Below, piece by piece: positions 33,201-40,761 of a stretch of 64,000 nt of DNA. Both the position numbers and the translations under genes were made by a program. The first letter of the stretch is position 1; the number at the start of each line of letters is the position of its first letter. The stretch covers positions 978,001 to 1,042,000 of the forward strand of contig NZ_LR743507.1 of the NCBI RefSeq assembly GCF_902712855.1, written 5' to 3'. The notes beneath the pieces were generated by a model. The model was not told where the DNA came from. It worked only from the letters and a program-made list of their open reading frames with translations, and ran no database searches. The DNA is from Variovorax paradoxus (GTDB lineage: Bacteria; Pseudomonadota; Gammaproteobacteria; Burkholderiales; Burkholderiaceae_C).

Positions 33201-34926
33201 CGATGCTCTCGAAGGCGTCGCCGCCGGCTGGCGTGCCGTTGTTCGCGGCGATCTGGTCGGACAGATTGCCCGCCAGCGTCCAGTGGTGCATCAGGCTGAT
33301 GTCGCTCGCGTTGCCGGTGTGGAACACCGACTTGTAGTCCGCGCCGATGGCGTTGCCCGCATAGTCCTTCACGCCGTTGGCGGGCAGGAACACTTCATAG
33401 CTGGTGCCGGGCTGCAGCGGCTGCTCGGGCGAGAAGTTGATGATGCCGAGCTGCACGCTGTACGTGCCTGCCAGCGTGTTGCCGCCCACCGGGCGCACGA
33501 TGAAGGTGTTGGCGTTCACGCTCTCGGGCCGGATGTTGTCGGTCATGCCCAGGCCGATGCGCGAGGTCAGCGCCTGCTGCTTCGCACCGCTGGCGGGCGA
33601 GACCTGCTTCACCTCGGGCCGGGTGGTGTCCGGGTCGACCTGGTGCACCACGAAGCCGCTGCCCGAGCCGTGGTCGTTGCCCACGAAGACTAGGTTGCCG
33701 AACATCGCGACCTGGCCGTTGTCGGAGTGCGTGAAGTTCGGATCGTCCTCGCGCAGGATGCTGCCGCGGCCCACCTCCACATGGTTCAGCGGATTGCTCA
33801 CGTCGACCTTGTGGATGCGCGTCTGCGCACCCTGGATCACGAAGTTGTCCTGCGTCGCGCAATAGAGCTGCTCGTCGATCACCAGCCGGTTGTCCTCGGC
33901 CACGAAGCGCGAGCGGTCGCTCAGGTCGTAGCTGTACATCTTCGCGCCGCTGTTGCGCGCCGAGGCATGCAGGTTCCTGCCGTCGAAGCAGGTCGCGTAG
34001 TAGAACGGCGTGCTGCCGACGATGGTGTCGAGCACCTTGGGGTTGAGCGGATCGGCGATGTCCAGGCTCGCGAAGCCGCCGTTGCTTTCCATTGCCGTCA
34101 GCACCATGTGGTTGCCCATGGTGAAGATCGGGCCGATGCGGAAGCCGCCGAGCTCGCCGGTGGGCACGGGGTTGGGCTTGCCCGCGCCGCGGTTGGCGAT
34201 CACGGCATTCGCGGGGTCGGTCGCATCGACGATGAAGATGCCACGGCCCGCCGACGCCACGTACAGGTAGGGCGCCTGCCACCACAGCTGCCAGGCCACG
34301 TTCTCGTAGTCGCCGCCGTTCACGCCGGGCAGCGCCAGCTTCTTCACCTGCTTGATGTCGTTGACGTCGGTGAAGTCCCAGAACTCGACGCCGTTGATGC
34401 TCGGCAGCACCACGTAGGTCTTGCCGCCGATCTTCGCGGTGCCGAAGGAGTGCGTCTCGCGGAACTCCTTGGTGCGCGCCTCGGGCTCGTAGATCTTCTT
34501 GACGAGCTGGATCTGGCGCGGGTTCGACACGTCGTACAGCAGGAAGCCTCCCGGGCCGAGGCCGCTGTCCGGTGCGAACGAGGTGAGGAAGTAGCCGTTG
34601 ACCATGATGCCGGCGTTCATGCCGTAGTCCTTGCGGCCCGGGTAGGTGGCGGGCACCTCGCGCGATTCGTAGGCGCTGCTGTGCGCCGGGTCGAGCGGAT
34701 GCGCGGGGCTGGTGATCATCGACACCGGCTTGAACAGTTCGCCCGAGGTGTAGGTGAGGTTGCCCAGCCCCGGACCCTGCAGCGGGAGCGGGTCGGCCAC
34801 GGCCGCGGAGACCGCGGCCGCCATGTTGTTCAGGGTCGTCATTGGACTGACCCCCGTGATCGCCGCGTGCGTCAACAGCGTGACGAACGGCAGCAGCAGC
34901 GCCATCAAGTAATACCGGATCTTCAT
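30220..34926 (-). CDS. Secreted multidomain protein: LVIVD propeller, LamG, PKD, YVTN propeller, diheme cytochrome, ricin-type lectin
   Basis: A 1568-residue exported protein; ATG 34926 follows a GGAGG site. Signal peptide about 1-21 (YYLMALLLPFVTLLTHA). Then, with approximate residues: an LVIVD-type beta-propeller 90-440 (FLLYDVSNPRQIQLV); an Ig-like block near 450-530; a LamG/ConA-like domain 540-730 (GAWHHVVMTRDAASGAQAVY); a PKD domain 755-825 (QYRWNFGNGTITG); a YVTN propeller 840-1165; a MauG/cytochrome c peroxidase-like region 1185-1425 with two haem motifs, CASCH at 1212-1216 and CATCH at 1342-1346; and a ricin-B lectin domain 1440-1568 with a final NNQNWAQI. It is probably a periplasmic or extracellular redox protein that binds carbohydrate; substrate unknown. 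It lies 128 bases after the aldolase gene. Confidence 0.85.
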   Translation of the reverse strand: MKIRYYLMALLLPFVTLLTHAAITGVSPMTTLNNMAAAVSAAVADPLPLQGPGLGNLTYTSGELFKPVSMITSPAHPLDPAHSSAYESREVPATYPGRKDYGMNAGIMVNGYFLTSFAPDSGLGPGGFLLYDVSNPRQIQLVKKIYEPEARTKEFRETHSFGTAKIGGKTYVVLPSINGVEFWDFTDVNDIKQVKKLALPGVNGGDYENVAWQLWWQAPYLYVASAGRGIFIVDATDPANAVIANRGAGKPNPVPTGELGGFRIGPIFTMGNHMVLTAMESNGGFASLDIADPLNPKVLDTIVGSTPFYYATCFDGRNLHASARNSGAKMYSYDLSDRSRFVAEDNRLVIDEQLYCATQDNFVIQGAQTRIHKVDVSNPLNHVEVGRGSILREDDPNFTHSDNGQVAMFGNLVFVGNDHGSGSGFVVHQVDPDTTRPEVKQVSPASGAKQQALTSRIGLGMTDNIRPESVNANTFIVRPVGGNTLAGTYSVQLGIINFSPEQPLQPGTSYEVFLPANGVKDYAGNAIGADYKSVFHTGNASDISLMHHWTLAGNLSDQIAANNGTPAGGDAFESIGLNFANRTAGVPLKNDTVATVLGGTASLSFYMKTTQAGGPNSWTAPGIFGRDQTGGADDVFWGWIDSGGRIKLSVGNDGGTTSTAAVNDGAWHHVVMTRDAASGAQAVYVDGVKTTSAGLAGTKGLANKFQVLGQIQGNAALFKGTLAEVRVYGRVLSDADVATLRSQAIIGDPGIGGGPKVVNGQLVFNPATLGASGAQYRWNFGNGTITGFANQPNYTYTYTSPGHYTVTLTVRDTLGRETYYTYNVTVIAPVTARAPTHTTNIAGDASSVYSVNPDSGTVAAIDAQTLAKRWETRVGDEPKTLAVGPDGRIWVSVHGEDKLVALNAADGAVSATVSLAYGSGPYGVVFTPDGGKGLLTLESKSALMSFDPASGNATGTVPLQGEVRGIAVSADSQVAYVTRFKSKMTGGQLHKVNLQNLGAIGTIALPVDTTTVDTESRARGVANYLSQVVISPDGTRAVLPSKKDNIVRGKFRDGNNLVHDQTVRSILSQVDLQQAAEKFDEQIDFDDRAPARAALFSPAGDYIFVAQMEGNRVAIVDTYTRAVRGEINASSAPHGLYLDAARKRLFVNNFLARSVTVHDVATVLSAESNAPTFLQTVQTVATEPMAAAALRGKQVFYNASDRRMSKDNYISCASCHADGGDDGMVWDFTQRGEGLRRTISLQGKRGTSHGKLHWTANFDEVQDFENDIRNEFGGTGFLTNADFAATADPLGTPKAGRNAQLDDLAAYLNSLNKYMRSPARTADGNLSVEAARGQTVFNTAQCATCHTGGTLRDGLRHDVGTIQLSSGKGSNLPLGGVGFDTPTLSGTWNAASFFHNGQAASLQAVLDSGHGNATGLPPSDVIALREYVRSLDTAPPFVARLRSELSGMCVNIKGGAAASGTTAVQWPCGNASHEKFTVTPILGGYVQFVAEHSGLCLAQNGTATTNAPVIQVACSVGNAAQWSVVGGALKNRASGSCLDVPNSSTTQDTALITWTCNGGNNQNWAQIP

Positions 34927-34982
34927 CGTGGCCTCCAGGTTGTCGGGTTCGTTCGAAGGAAGTGCGCGCGCAGGGCACACCC

Positions 34983-35010
34983 CGGCCGGCGACGAGTCCG
35001 CCGCCGGCCG
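34983..35010 (-). other. Inverted repeat between aldolase gene and mosaic gene
   Basis: CGGCCGGCG (34983-34991) and CGCCGGCCG (35002-35010) form a 9 bp stem in the 128-base gap. No U-run follows in the leftward direction, so it is not a clear terminator. It could lower or protect the downstream part of the transcript. Confidence 0.4.
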
Positions 35011-35054
35011 TACAGCCTCTCCCTCTCCTCTTTTTTCTCGACGGCGCTGCGTCT

Positions 35055-35933
35055 TCAGCTCGCGTTGCGTTTGTCCTCGTGTCTTCTTGCGCCGCCCGCT
35101 TCGTAGATGTCCCAGGCCTCCCTGGCGCTCGCGCCGCGGTGGATCATGGCCATCAGTGCGTCCACCACCGCCGACGGGTTGGCGTGCTGGTAGACGTTGC
35201 GTCCGTACACCATGCCCACCGCGCCCTGGTCCATCAGCACGCGAGAGCGCGCGAACACCTGCTGCAGGTCTTCGCGTCCGCCGCCGCGCACGAGCACGGG
35301 GCAGCGCGCGGCCTGCACCACGCGATGGAATTCGGCGGGGTCGGTGGTCGGGTCGGCCTTGACGATGTCGGCGCCCATCTCGCGCGCGAGGCGCACGAGC
35401 GTCACGATCTTCTCCGCGTCGCCGTCGACCATGTAGCCGCCCTGTTCGCTGTGCGGGCGCATCACCAGCGGCTCGATCATCAGCGGCATGGCGTAGCGGT
35501 CGCAGTCGGCGCGCACCCGCGCGATGTTCTGCACGCACTGGCGGAACAGGTCGGGCTCGTTGGGCAGCATGAACAGGTTCACCACCACGCAGGCGGCGTC
35601 GCGCTGCACGGCCGGCAGCACCGGGTCGTGTTCGTTCTGCAGCACCGCCCACATCACGCGGTGCGCGGTGGCGTTGTAGGGGTTGCCCATGTCGATGCGC
35701 TGCACCAGCGCGGGCTTGTCGCGTCCCGGGCGGTCCTGCAGCAGGTCGGCCTGCCCGTGGTTGAGCTGGAGGGCGTCGGGCGCCGCGGCCACCAGTCTCT
35801 CGACGATCGCCGGCATGTCTTCCAGGCCGTTGAGGAACGAGGGCTCGTTGCACACGCCGTGATCGAGCGCGATGTCCAGGCAGCGTCCATTGGTCAGCAG
35901 CCGGTTCAGGCGTGCGGTCTTGTCCTTCGACAT
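35055..35933 (-). CDS. Class I aldolase, DhnA/LsrF (DeoC/FbaB-like) family
   Basis: A 292-residue TIM-barrel aldolase. CLDIALDHGVCNEP (Asp24, His25) near the start and the Schiff-base lysine in GADIVKADPTTDP (Lys192) identify the DhnA/LsrF group of class I aldolases. VLVRGGGREDLQQVF is the phosphate-binding end of the barrel. In this operon it would cleave, or transfer from, a phosphorylated ketose produced by the kinase and dehydrogenase across the divergent promoter; that is inference. It lies 41 bases after the aldo/keto reductase gene. Confidence 0.85.
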   Translation of the reverse strand: MSKDKTARLNRLLTNGRCLDIALDHGVCNEPSFLNGLEDMPAIVERLVAAAPDALQLNHGQADLLQDRPGRDKPALVQRIDMGNPYNATAHRVMWAVLQNEHDPVLPAVQRDAACVVVNLFMLPNEPDLFRQCVQNIARVRADCDRYAMPLMIEPLVMRPHSEQGGYMVDGDAEKIVTLVRLAREMGADIVKADPTTDPAEFHRVVQAARCPVLVRGGGREDLQQVFARSRVLMDQGAVGMVYGRNVYQHANPSAVVDALMAMIHRGASAREAWDIYEAGGARRHEDKRNAS

Positions 35934-35974
35934 ACGAAAGAGATCCTTAAGTTGAGGTGAAGAGGGACGGGGGA

Positions 35975-36979
35975 TCAGGCGAGCGCATGCAGGTGCCTGC
36001 CTGCGGCGGCGTCGATGAGCGCCAGCGCGTCGTCGCGCAACTGCACCGCGCCGGCGCCCGCGTTCTCCGTGGCCTGCCTGCTCACGCGTGCACCGCAAAG
36101 CGCCACCTGGACGCTGCCGCGCGCCAGCGTCCAGGCGATCATCAGTTGTCCGAACGAGCATTCGAGGTGCTGGCGCAGCGGCTCCAGTTCCTCGAAGAAG
36201 GCCTTCAGCTTCGCGCGGTTCTCCGCGCTGAAGCGCGGATTGGCGGCACGCTGGTCGTCGCCGGTGAACTGGCGCGCGGGGTCGATGGGGCCGGCGAGCA
36301 GGCCGAGCGCCAGCGACGAGTAGCCGAGCACCACCACGTTGTGCTCGGTGCACAGCGGCACCAGCGTCTGCTCGATCTCGCGATCGATCAGGCTGTAGCG
36401 CTCCTGCGCGGCATCGACCGGCCCGTATCGCAGGTACTCCGCCAGCGTCTCGGGGCTCACGTTGCTCACGCCGATGGCGCGGATCTTTCCCTGCTTCTTG
36501 AGGTCGAGCAGCGCGCCCATCGTTTCCTCGACGGGCGTCGTGCTGTCCTGCCAGTGCGTGATGTACAGGTCGATGTAGTCGGTCTGCAGGCGCTTCAGGC
36601 TTTCCTCGCACTCATGGAAGATCGACTCGCGGCCCAGATGGCGGTGCACCGGGTGGCCGTCTTCTTCAAAGAAGTGCGTTCCCTTCTGCGTGTGCCACAC
36701 CAGCCCGCACTTGGTGGCGACGACCGCCTCCTGTCGCCGCCCCTTCAGTGCCGTGCCGACGATGCTTTCCGAACGCCCGAGCCCGTAGGCCGGCGCGGTG
36801 TCGATCAGCGTCACGCCCGCGTCGAGCGAGGCCTGGATCGCCAGCACGGCGGCGGCGTTGTCACCGCCGCCCCACATCCAGCCGCCCATGGCCCAGGTGC
36901 CCAGGCCGATGGTCGAGCACGCGATGCCCGAAGGGCCGAGGGTGGTCTTCTTCATCGATGCGTTGCTGCTGTTGCTCAT
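35975..36979 (-). CDS. Aldo/keto reductase
   Basis: A 334-residue (beta/alpha)8 NAD(P)H-dependent reductase. The catalytic tetrad is visible: Asp60 and Tyr65 (LIDTAPAYG), Lys90 (VVATKCG) and His142 (LYITHW). RAIGVSNVSPETLAEY and the C-terminal IAWTLARGSVQVALCGAR are family blocks. ATG 36979 overlaps the permease stop (ATGA). It may reduce an aldehyde formed by the aldolase or interconvert the imported sugar or polyol. The exact substrate is unknown. Confidence 0.9.
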   Translation of the reverse strand: MSNSSNASMKKTTLGPSGIACSTIGLGTWAMGGWMWGGGDNAAAVLAIQASLDAGVTLIDTAPAYGLGRSESIVGTALKGRRQEAVVATKCGLVWHTQKGTHFFEEDGHPVHRHLGRESIFHECEESLKRLQTDYIDLYITHWQDSTTPVEETMGALLDLKKQGKIRAIGVSNVSPETLAEYLRYGPVDAAQERYSLIDREIEQTLVPLCTEHNVVVLGYSSLALGLLAGPIDPARQFTGDDQRAANPRFSAENRAKLKAFFEELEPLRQHLECSFGQLMIAWTLARGSVQVALCGARVSRQATENAGAGAVQLRDDALALIDAAAGRHLHALA

Positions 36980-38004
36980 CGCTTGGTCTTTCTCGTGTTC
37001 ATGAGGTGGTCGATGGTCACGGCCGCGAGCAGGATCAGTCCCTTGATCACGTCCTGCCAGTAGGGCGACACGTCCAGCAGGATCAGCGAGCTGGTCACCA
37101 CCGACAGCAGCGCCAGGCCGAGGACCGCGCCCAGCACCGTGCCCGAGCCGCCCTTGAGGCTGGCGCCGCCGATGACGGCTGCGGCGATCACGTTGAGTTC
37201 CATGCCCATGCCGAAGGTGGGCGTGGCGGCACCGAAGCGCGCGGTGTAGATCACGCCTGCGAGACCTGCGGAGGCCGCGCACAGCACAGTGACCCAGAAC
37301 TTCACGTGGCCCACGCGGATGCCCGAGTACAGCGCGGCCTTCTCGTTGCTGCCGGTGTAGAACACCCGGCGCAGCAGGGTGGAGCGGCGCAGCACGAAGT
37401 CGCTGACGACCACGATCGCCAGGAAGATCAGGATCACCGCCGGCACGCCGAACAGCGTGCCCTGGCCGATGAACTTGAACGAGGCCGGCAGCGAGAACAG
37501 CGACTGCGGCGTTCCCTGCGTGAGCGCCAGGCACAGGCCGCGCACGATGACCATGAAGGCCAGCGAGGCGATGAAGTGGTTCAGCCCGATGCGCGTGACG
37601 CAGCCGCCGATCATCGCGCCGATGCCCGCGCTCGCGGCGATGGCGATGAGCCCTGCCGTCCACGGGTCGAAGCCCATGAGAAAGAGCTTGCCCGTCACCA
37701 CCATCGCGAAGCACACCACCGAGCCCACCGACAGGTCGATGCCGCCGACGATCAGCAGGATGGTCATGCCCACCACCACGATGCCCTCGATGGAGAACGA
37801 CAGCAGCATCGCGCGCACGTTGTCCCACGTGAGGAAGTAGGGCGAGGCGAAGCTCATGGCCACGCACATCGCCGCGATGATCAGCAGCAGGCCCATCTCG
37901 CGCATGCTCGCGAGCCTGGACGATGGTTTTGCGGGGCCGCCGCCCGATTGGCGCGGCTGGAGGCCCGGGGCCGCGCCCGCGTCGAGTTGAGCCGGGTAGT
38001 TCAT
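36976..38004 (-). CDS. Sugar ABC transporter permease (RbsC family)
   Basis: A 342-residue CUT2-family permease with about 9-10 membrane segments. Hallmarks are GIVVVGMTILLIVGGIDLSV, RVFYTGSNEKAALYSGI and NVIAAAVIGGASLKGGSGTV. The first ~35 residues are a soluble extension. ATG 38004 overlaps the stop of the ATPase gene (ATGA). It forms the membrane pore of the importer together with the adjacent RbsA-like and binding proteins. Confidence 0.93.
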   Translation of the reverse strand: MNYPAQLDAGAAPGLQPRQSGGGPAKPSSRLASMREMGLLLIIAAMCVAMSFASPYFLTWDNVRAMLLSFSIEGIVVVGMTILLIVGGIDLSVGSVVCFAMVVTGKLFLMGFDPWTAGLIAIAASAGIGAMIGGCVTRIGLNHFIASLAFMVIVRGLCLALTQGTPQSLFSLPASFKFIGQGTLFGVPAVILIFLAIVVVSDFVLRRSTLLRRVFYTGSNEKAALYSGIRVGHVKFWVTVLCAASAGLAGVIYTARFGAATPTFGMGMELNVIAAAVIGGASLKGGSGTVLGAVLGLALLSVVTSSLILLDVSPYWQDVIKGLILLAAVTIDHLMNTRKTKR

Positions 38005-39512
38005 GCTGTCTCCTGTTCGCATAGTCCCGAGGCCAGCCGCAGCAGCGCCTCTTCCGTCATGTCGTCGTCCTGCGCTTCGCCGGCGAGCCGGCCGTCGCGT
38101 ATCACCAGGGCGCGGTCGCACAGCCCGATGATCTCGGGCAGCTCCGAGGAGATCACGATCACGCCCACGCCCTGGCTGGCCAGCTCGCGCAGGATGTGAT
38201 GGATCTCCGACTTGGCGCCCACGTCCACGCCGCGCGTGGGCTCGTCCATCAGCAGCACCGAAGGATTGGTGGCCAGCAGCTTGGCGATGGCCACCTTCTG
38301 CTGGTTGCCGCCCGACAGGCTTGCCACGTCGATGTCCACGCCGTCACTCTTCAGCCTGAGCCTGACGCCCAGCTCGACGGCCAGCCTGTGCTCGGCCGGG
38401 CGCTGCAGCAGGCCGAAGCGCGAGCTCACGCGCTTCAGCGCCATCGAGGCGATGTTCTGCGCGATGGGCAGGTCGAGGAACACGCCGGCCGCCTTGCGGT
38501 CCTCGCTGAGGTAGGCGATGCCCTCGCGCAGCGCGTCGCTGTACTTTCGGATGGCCAGGGTCCTGCCGCGCAGGCGCACCGTGCCGCGCGTGGCCGTGCG
38601 CAGGCCGCATACCGTTTCGGCGAGTTCGCTGCGCCCGGCACCCATGAGGCCCGCGATGCCGAGGATCTCACCGCGCCGCAGCGTGAACGACACGCCGTGC
38701 ACGCGCTCGCCGTCGGCGATGTCGCGTACCTCGAGCACCGGCTCCCCGTGCGCCGCGTCGTCCTGCTTCGGCGGGTAGTAGTTGCCGAGGTCGCGCCCGA
38801 CCATGCGGCGCACCAGGCCGTCGGCATCGAGCTCGGACAGCGGCCCGCTGTGCACGTTGCGTCCGTCGCGCAGCACCGTCACGCGCGTGCAGTGCGCAAA
38901 GATCTCGGCCATGCGGTGGCTGATGTAGATGATGCCGATGCCCTGCGCCTGCAGGTCGTGCAGCACCTTGAAGAGCGCGGCCGATTCGTTGTCGGTGAGC
39001 GCGGCGGTGGGCTCGTCGAGGATCAGCACCTTGCAGTCGAGCGTGAGCGCCTTGGCGATCTCGATGAGCTGCTGCGTGGAGATGCTCAGGTCCTTCACCA
39101 GGCAGGCGGGGTCGATGTCCTGCCCCAGCCGCCGAAGCACCGTCGCGGCGCGCTCGTTGAGGCTGGCGTAGTTCATCCACGCGCTCTTGCCGGCGTTGAT
39201 CTCCGGCATGAAGATGTTCTCGGCCACGGTGGCGTCGCCGCACAGGGCGATCTCCTGGTGCACCAGGCCGATGCCCAGGCGCATGGCCTGGGCCGGTCCG
39301 TCGATGACCACGGCGCGGCCGTCGAGCGAGATCTCGCCCTCGTCCGGCTGGTGGATGCCGTCGATGATGTTCATCAGCGTGGACTTGCCGGCGCCGTTCT
39401 CGCCGCACAGCGCGTGGATCTCGCCGCGCGCCAGCGAGAAGTCCACGCCCGCGAGCGCGCGCGAAGCGCCGAAGCGCTTGCTGATTCCACGCAATTCGAG
39501 CAGCGCGCTCAT
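38001..39512 (-). CDS. Sugar ABC transporter ATP-binding protein (RbsA family)
   Basis: A 503-residue double ABC ATPase. The first cassette has Walker A GENGAGKST and Walker B VLILDEPTAALTDNES. The second has the degenerate P-loop GLMGAGRSELAE and signature LSGGNQQKVAIAKLL with VLLMDEPTRGVDVG, as is normal for CUT2 importers. ATG 39512 (MSALLELRGISKRFG) begins the first domain. The stop overlaps the permease start. The substrate is a sugar or polyol. Confidence 0.94.
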   Translation of the reverse strand: MSALLELRGISKRFGASRALAGVDFSLARGEIHALCGENGAGKSTLMNIIDGIHQPDEGEISLDGRAVVIDGPAQAMRLGIGLVHQEIALCGDATVAENIFMPEINAGKSAWMNYASLNERAATVLRRLGQDIDPACLVKDLSISTQQLIEIAKALTLDCKVLILDEPTAALTDNESAALFKVLHDLQAQGIGIIYISHRMAEIFAHCTRVTVLRDGRNVHSGPLSELDADGLVRRMVGRDLGNYYPPKQDDAAHGEPVLEVRDIADGERVHGVSFTLRRGEILGIAGLMGAGRSELAETVCGLRTATRGTVRLRGRTLAIRKYSDALREGIAYLSEDRKAAGVFLDLPIAQNIASMALKRVSSRFGLLQRPAEHRLAVELGVRLRLKSDGVDIDVASLSGGNQQKVAIAKLLATNPSVLLMDEPTRGVDVGAKSEIHHILRELASQGVGVIVISSELPEIIGLCDRALVIRDGRLAGEAQDDDMTEEALLRLASGLCEQETA

Positions 39513-39526
39513 TGCGTCGTGCTCAC

Positions 39527-40579
39527 TCACTCGCCGATTCCCTTGGTGCCGCGGCGCGCGAGGTATTTGTCCCAGTAGAAGTCGTCGGCGTTGGCCTTGC
39601 TGACCACCGACAGGCCGTTGTCGAGGAAGGGCACGGCCATCGGGTTGGTGCCGTTGCGCTTGGCGTCGTTCATCGGATCGATGAGCGTGGGGTTCTTCGC
39701 CAGGAACAGCATCATCATGCCCATGTAGCCCTGCATGCCCTGGTTGGGGTTGATGGAGCCGAACACGTCGCCCGACTTGATCATGTCCAGGATCTTGGCG
39801 TTCACGTCGCAGCACATCACCTTGATGTTCTTCTTGGTTTCGACCTTGGCCTGTGCCGCGCCCAGCGCCGAGTTCGCCTCGGGCATGAAGAGCGCGCCCA
39901 GGTTCGGGTTGGCCTGCGCCAGGCTCAGCACCGCCTGGTAGGCCTTGTTCGGGTCCTGGTTGCTGGCGGCGCGGCCGACCAGCTTCATGCCCGGGTGCTT
40001 GGCCTTCATGCGGTTCACGAACGCGGCGATGCGGCGGTCGTGGTTGTCCTGTCCGGGGTTCTCCAGCACCGCGTACTCGCCCTTGCCGCCCAGCGACGCG
40101 GCGATGGCGTCGGCCGCCTGCGTGCCTTCGCGGTCGTTGTCGGAGGTGACGAAAGAAGTGCGCTTGGAGTTCGGCGAGTCGGCCGCGAAGGTGACCACCG
40201 GGATGCCCATCGCCGCTGCGCGGTTGATGGGCTCGATGAACGGGTCGGGGTTCATCGGGTGCAGCAGGATGCCCGCGGGCTTGCGCGCCAGCTCCTGCTC
40301 GAACGACGCGAGCTGCTTGTTCACGTCGTACTCGGGCGTGCCCGAGTAGCGGGTGCGAACGCCCAGCGTGCGGCCGAGCTGCTTCATCATTTCGTAGACG
40401 GGAAACCAGTACTCCACGCCCGACACCATCACGTTCATCACGTAGACGTCGCTCGCGTTGCCTCGCAGCCCGCCGCCGGCAGCGCCCGCCGCCGGAGCCG
40501 CGGCCTGCTGCGCCAGTGCGCTCGCGCCCGCCAGGCCGATGCCGGCTGCCGCGGCGGACTTCAGGAAATTACGCCTCAT
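39527..40579 (-). CDS. Sugar ABC transporter substrate-binding protein (RbsB-like, Tat signal)
   Basis: A 350-residue Peripla_BP_4 protein. The N-terminus MRRNFLKSAAAAGIGLAGAS has a twin-arginine motif (RRNFLK), suggesting Tat export. Mature motifs are LASFEQELARKPAGILLHP and EPINRAAAMGIPVVTFAADS, as in ribose-type binding proteins. ATG 40579 follows a GAGGAGA ribosome site. It is the first gene of the leftward operon, transcribed from the 181-base divergent region. Confidence 0.9.
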   Translation of the reverse strand: MRRNFLKSAAAAGIGLAGASALAQQAAAPAAGAAGGGLRGNASDVYVMNVMVSGVEYWFPVYEMMKQLGRTLGVRTRYSGTPEYDVNKQLASFEQELARKPAGILLHPMNPDPFIEPINRAAAMGIPVVTFAADSPNSKRTSFVTSDNDREGTQAADAIAASLGGKGEYAVLENPGQDNHDRRIAAFVNRMKAKHPGMKLVGRAASNQDPNKAYQAVLSLAQANPNLGALFMPEANSALGAAQAKVETKKNIKVMCCDVNAKILDMIKSGDVFGSINPNQGMQGYMGMMMLFLAKNPTLIDPMNDAKRNGTNPMAVPFLDNGLSVVSKANADDFYWDKYLARRGTKGIGE

Positions 40580-40661
40580 TTTTTGTCTCCTCACGTTGAG
40601 TGGCACAGCTTGTTGTTGCTGCGTTTGAAGGCAGCGCCTTGATCCTCGATGTCACGACAGT

Positions 40662-40671
40662 TGTTATGACA
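40662..40671. promoter_or_regulatory. Operator-like box TGTTATGACA (distal)
   Basis: First of two identical 10 bp boxes in the divergent gap, exactly 90 bases apart. The box is an imperfect dyad (TGT-TATG-ACA). It lies 83 bases before the start of the leftward transporter operon, a good position to control that promoter. Binding by the GntR protein encoded at 44095-44850 is proposed. Confidence 0.5.
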
Positions 40672-40751
40672 GGCTAGAATGTACGCGTTGCCCATTTGGC
40701 AGGATAACTAGGGGAAACGCTACTGGCAGTGCGCTTTTATTCAGCCGAAGC

Positions 40752-40761
40752 TGTTATGACA
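40752..40761. promoter_or_regulatory. Operator-like box TGTTATGACA (overlapping kinase start codon)
   Basis: Second identical box. Its last base is the A of the FGGY kinase ATG at 40761, so a bound repressor would block early transcription and the initiation region. Also in the gap: a small dyad TGCCCATTTGGCA near 40691-40703 followed by GATAAC. Confidence 0.5.
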
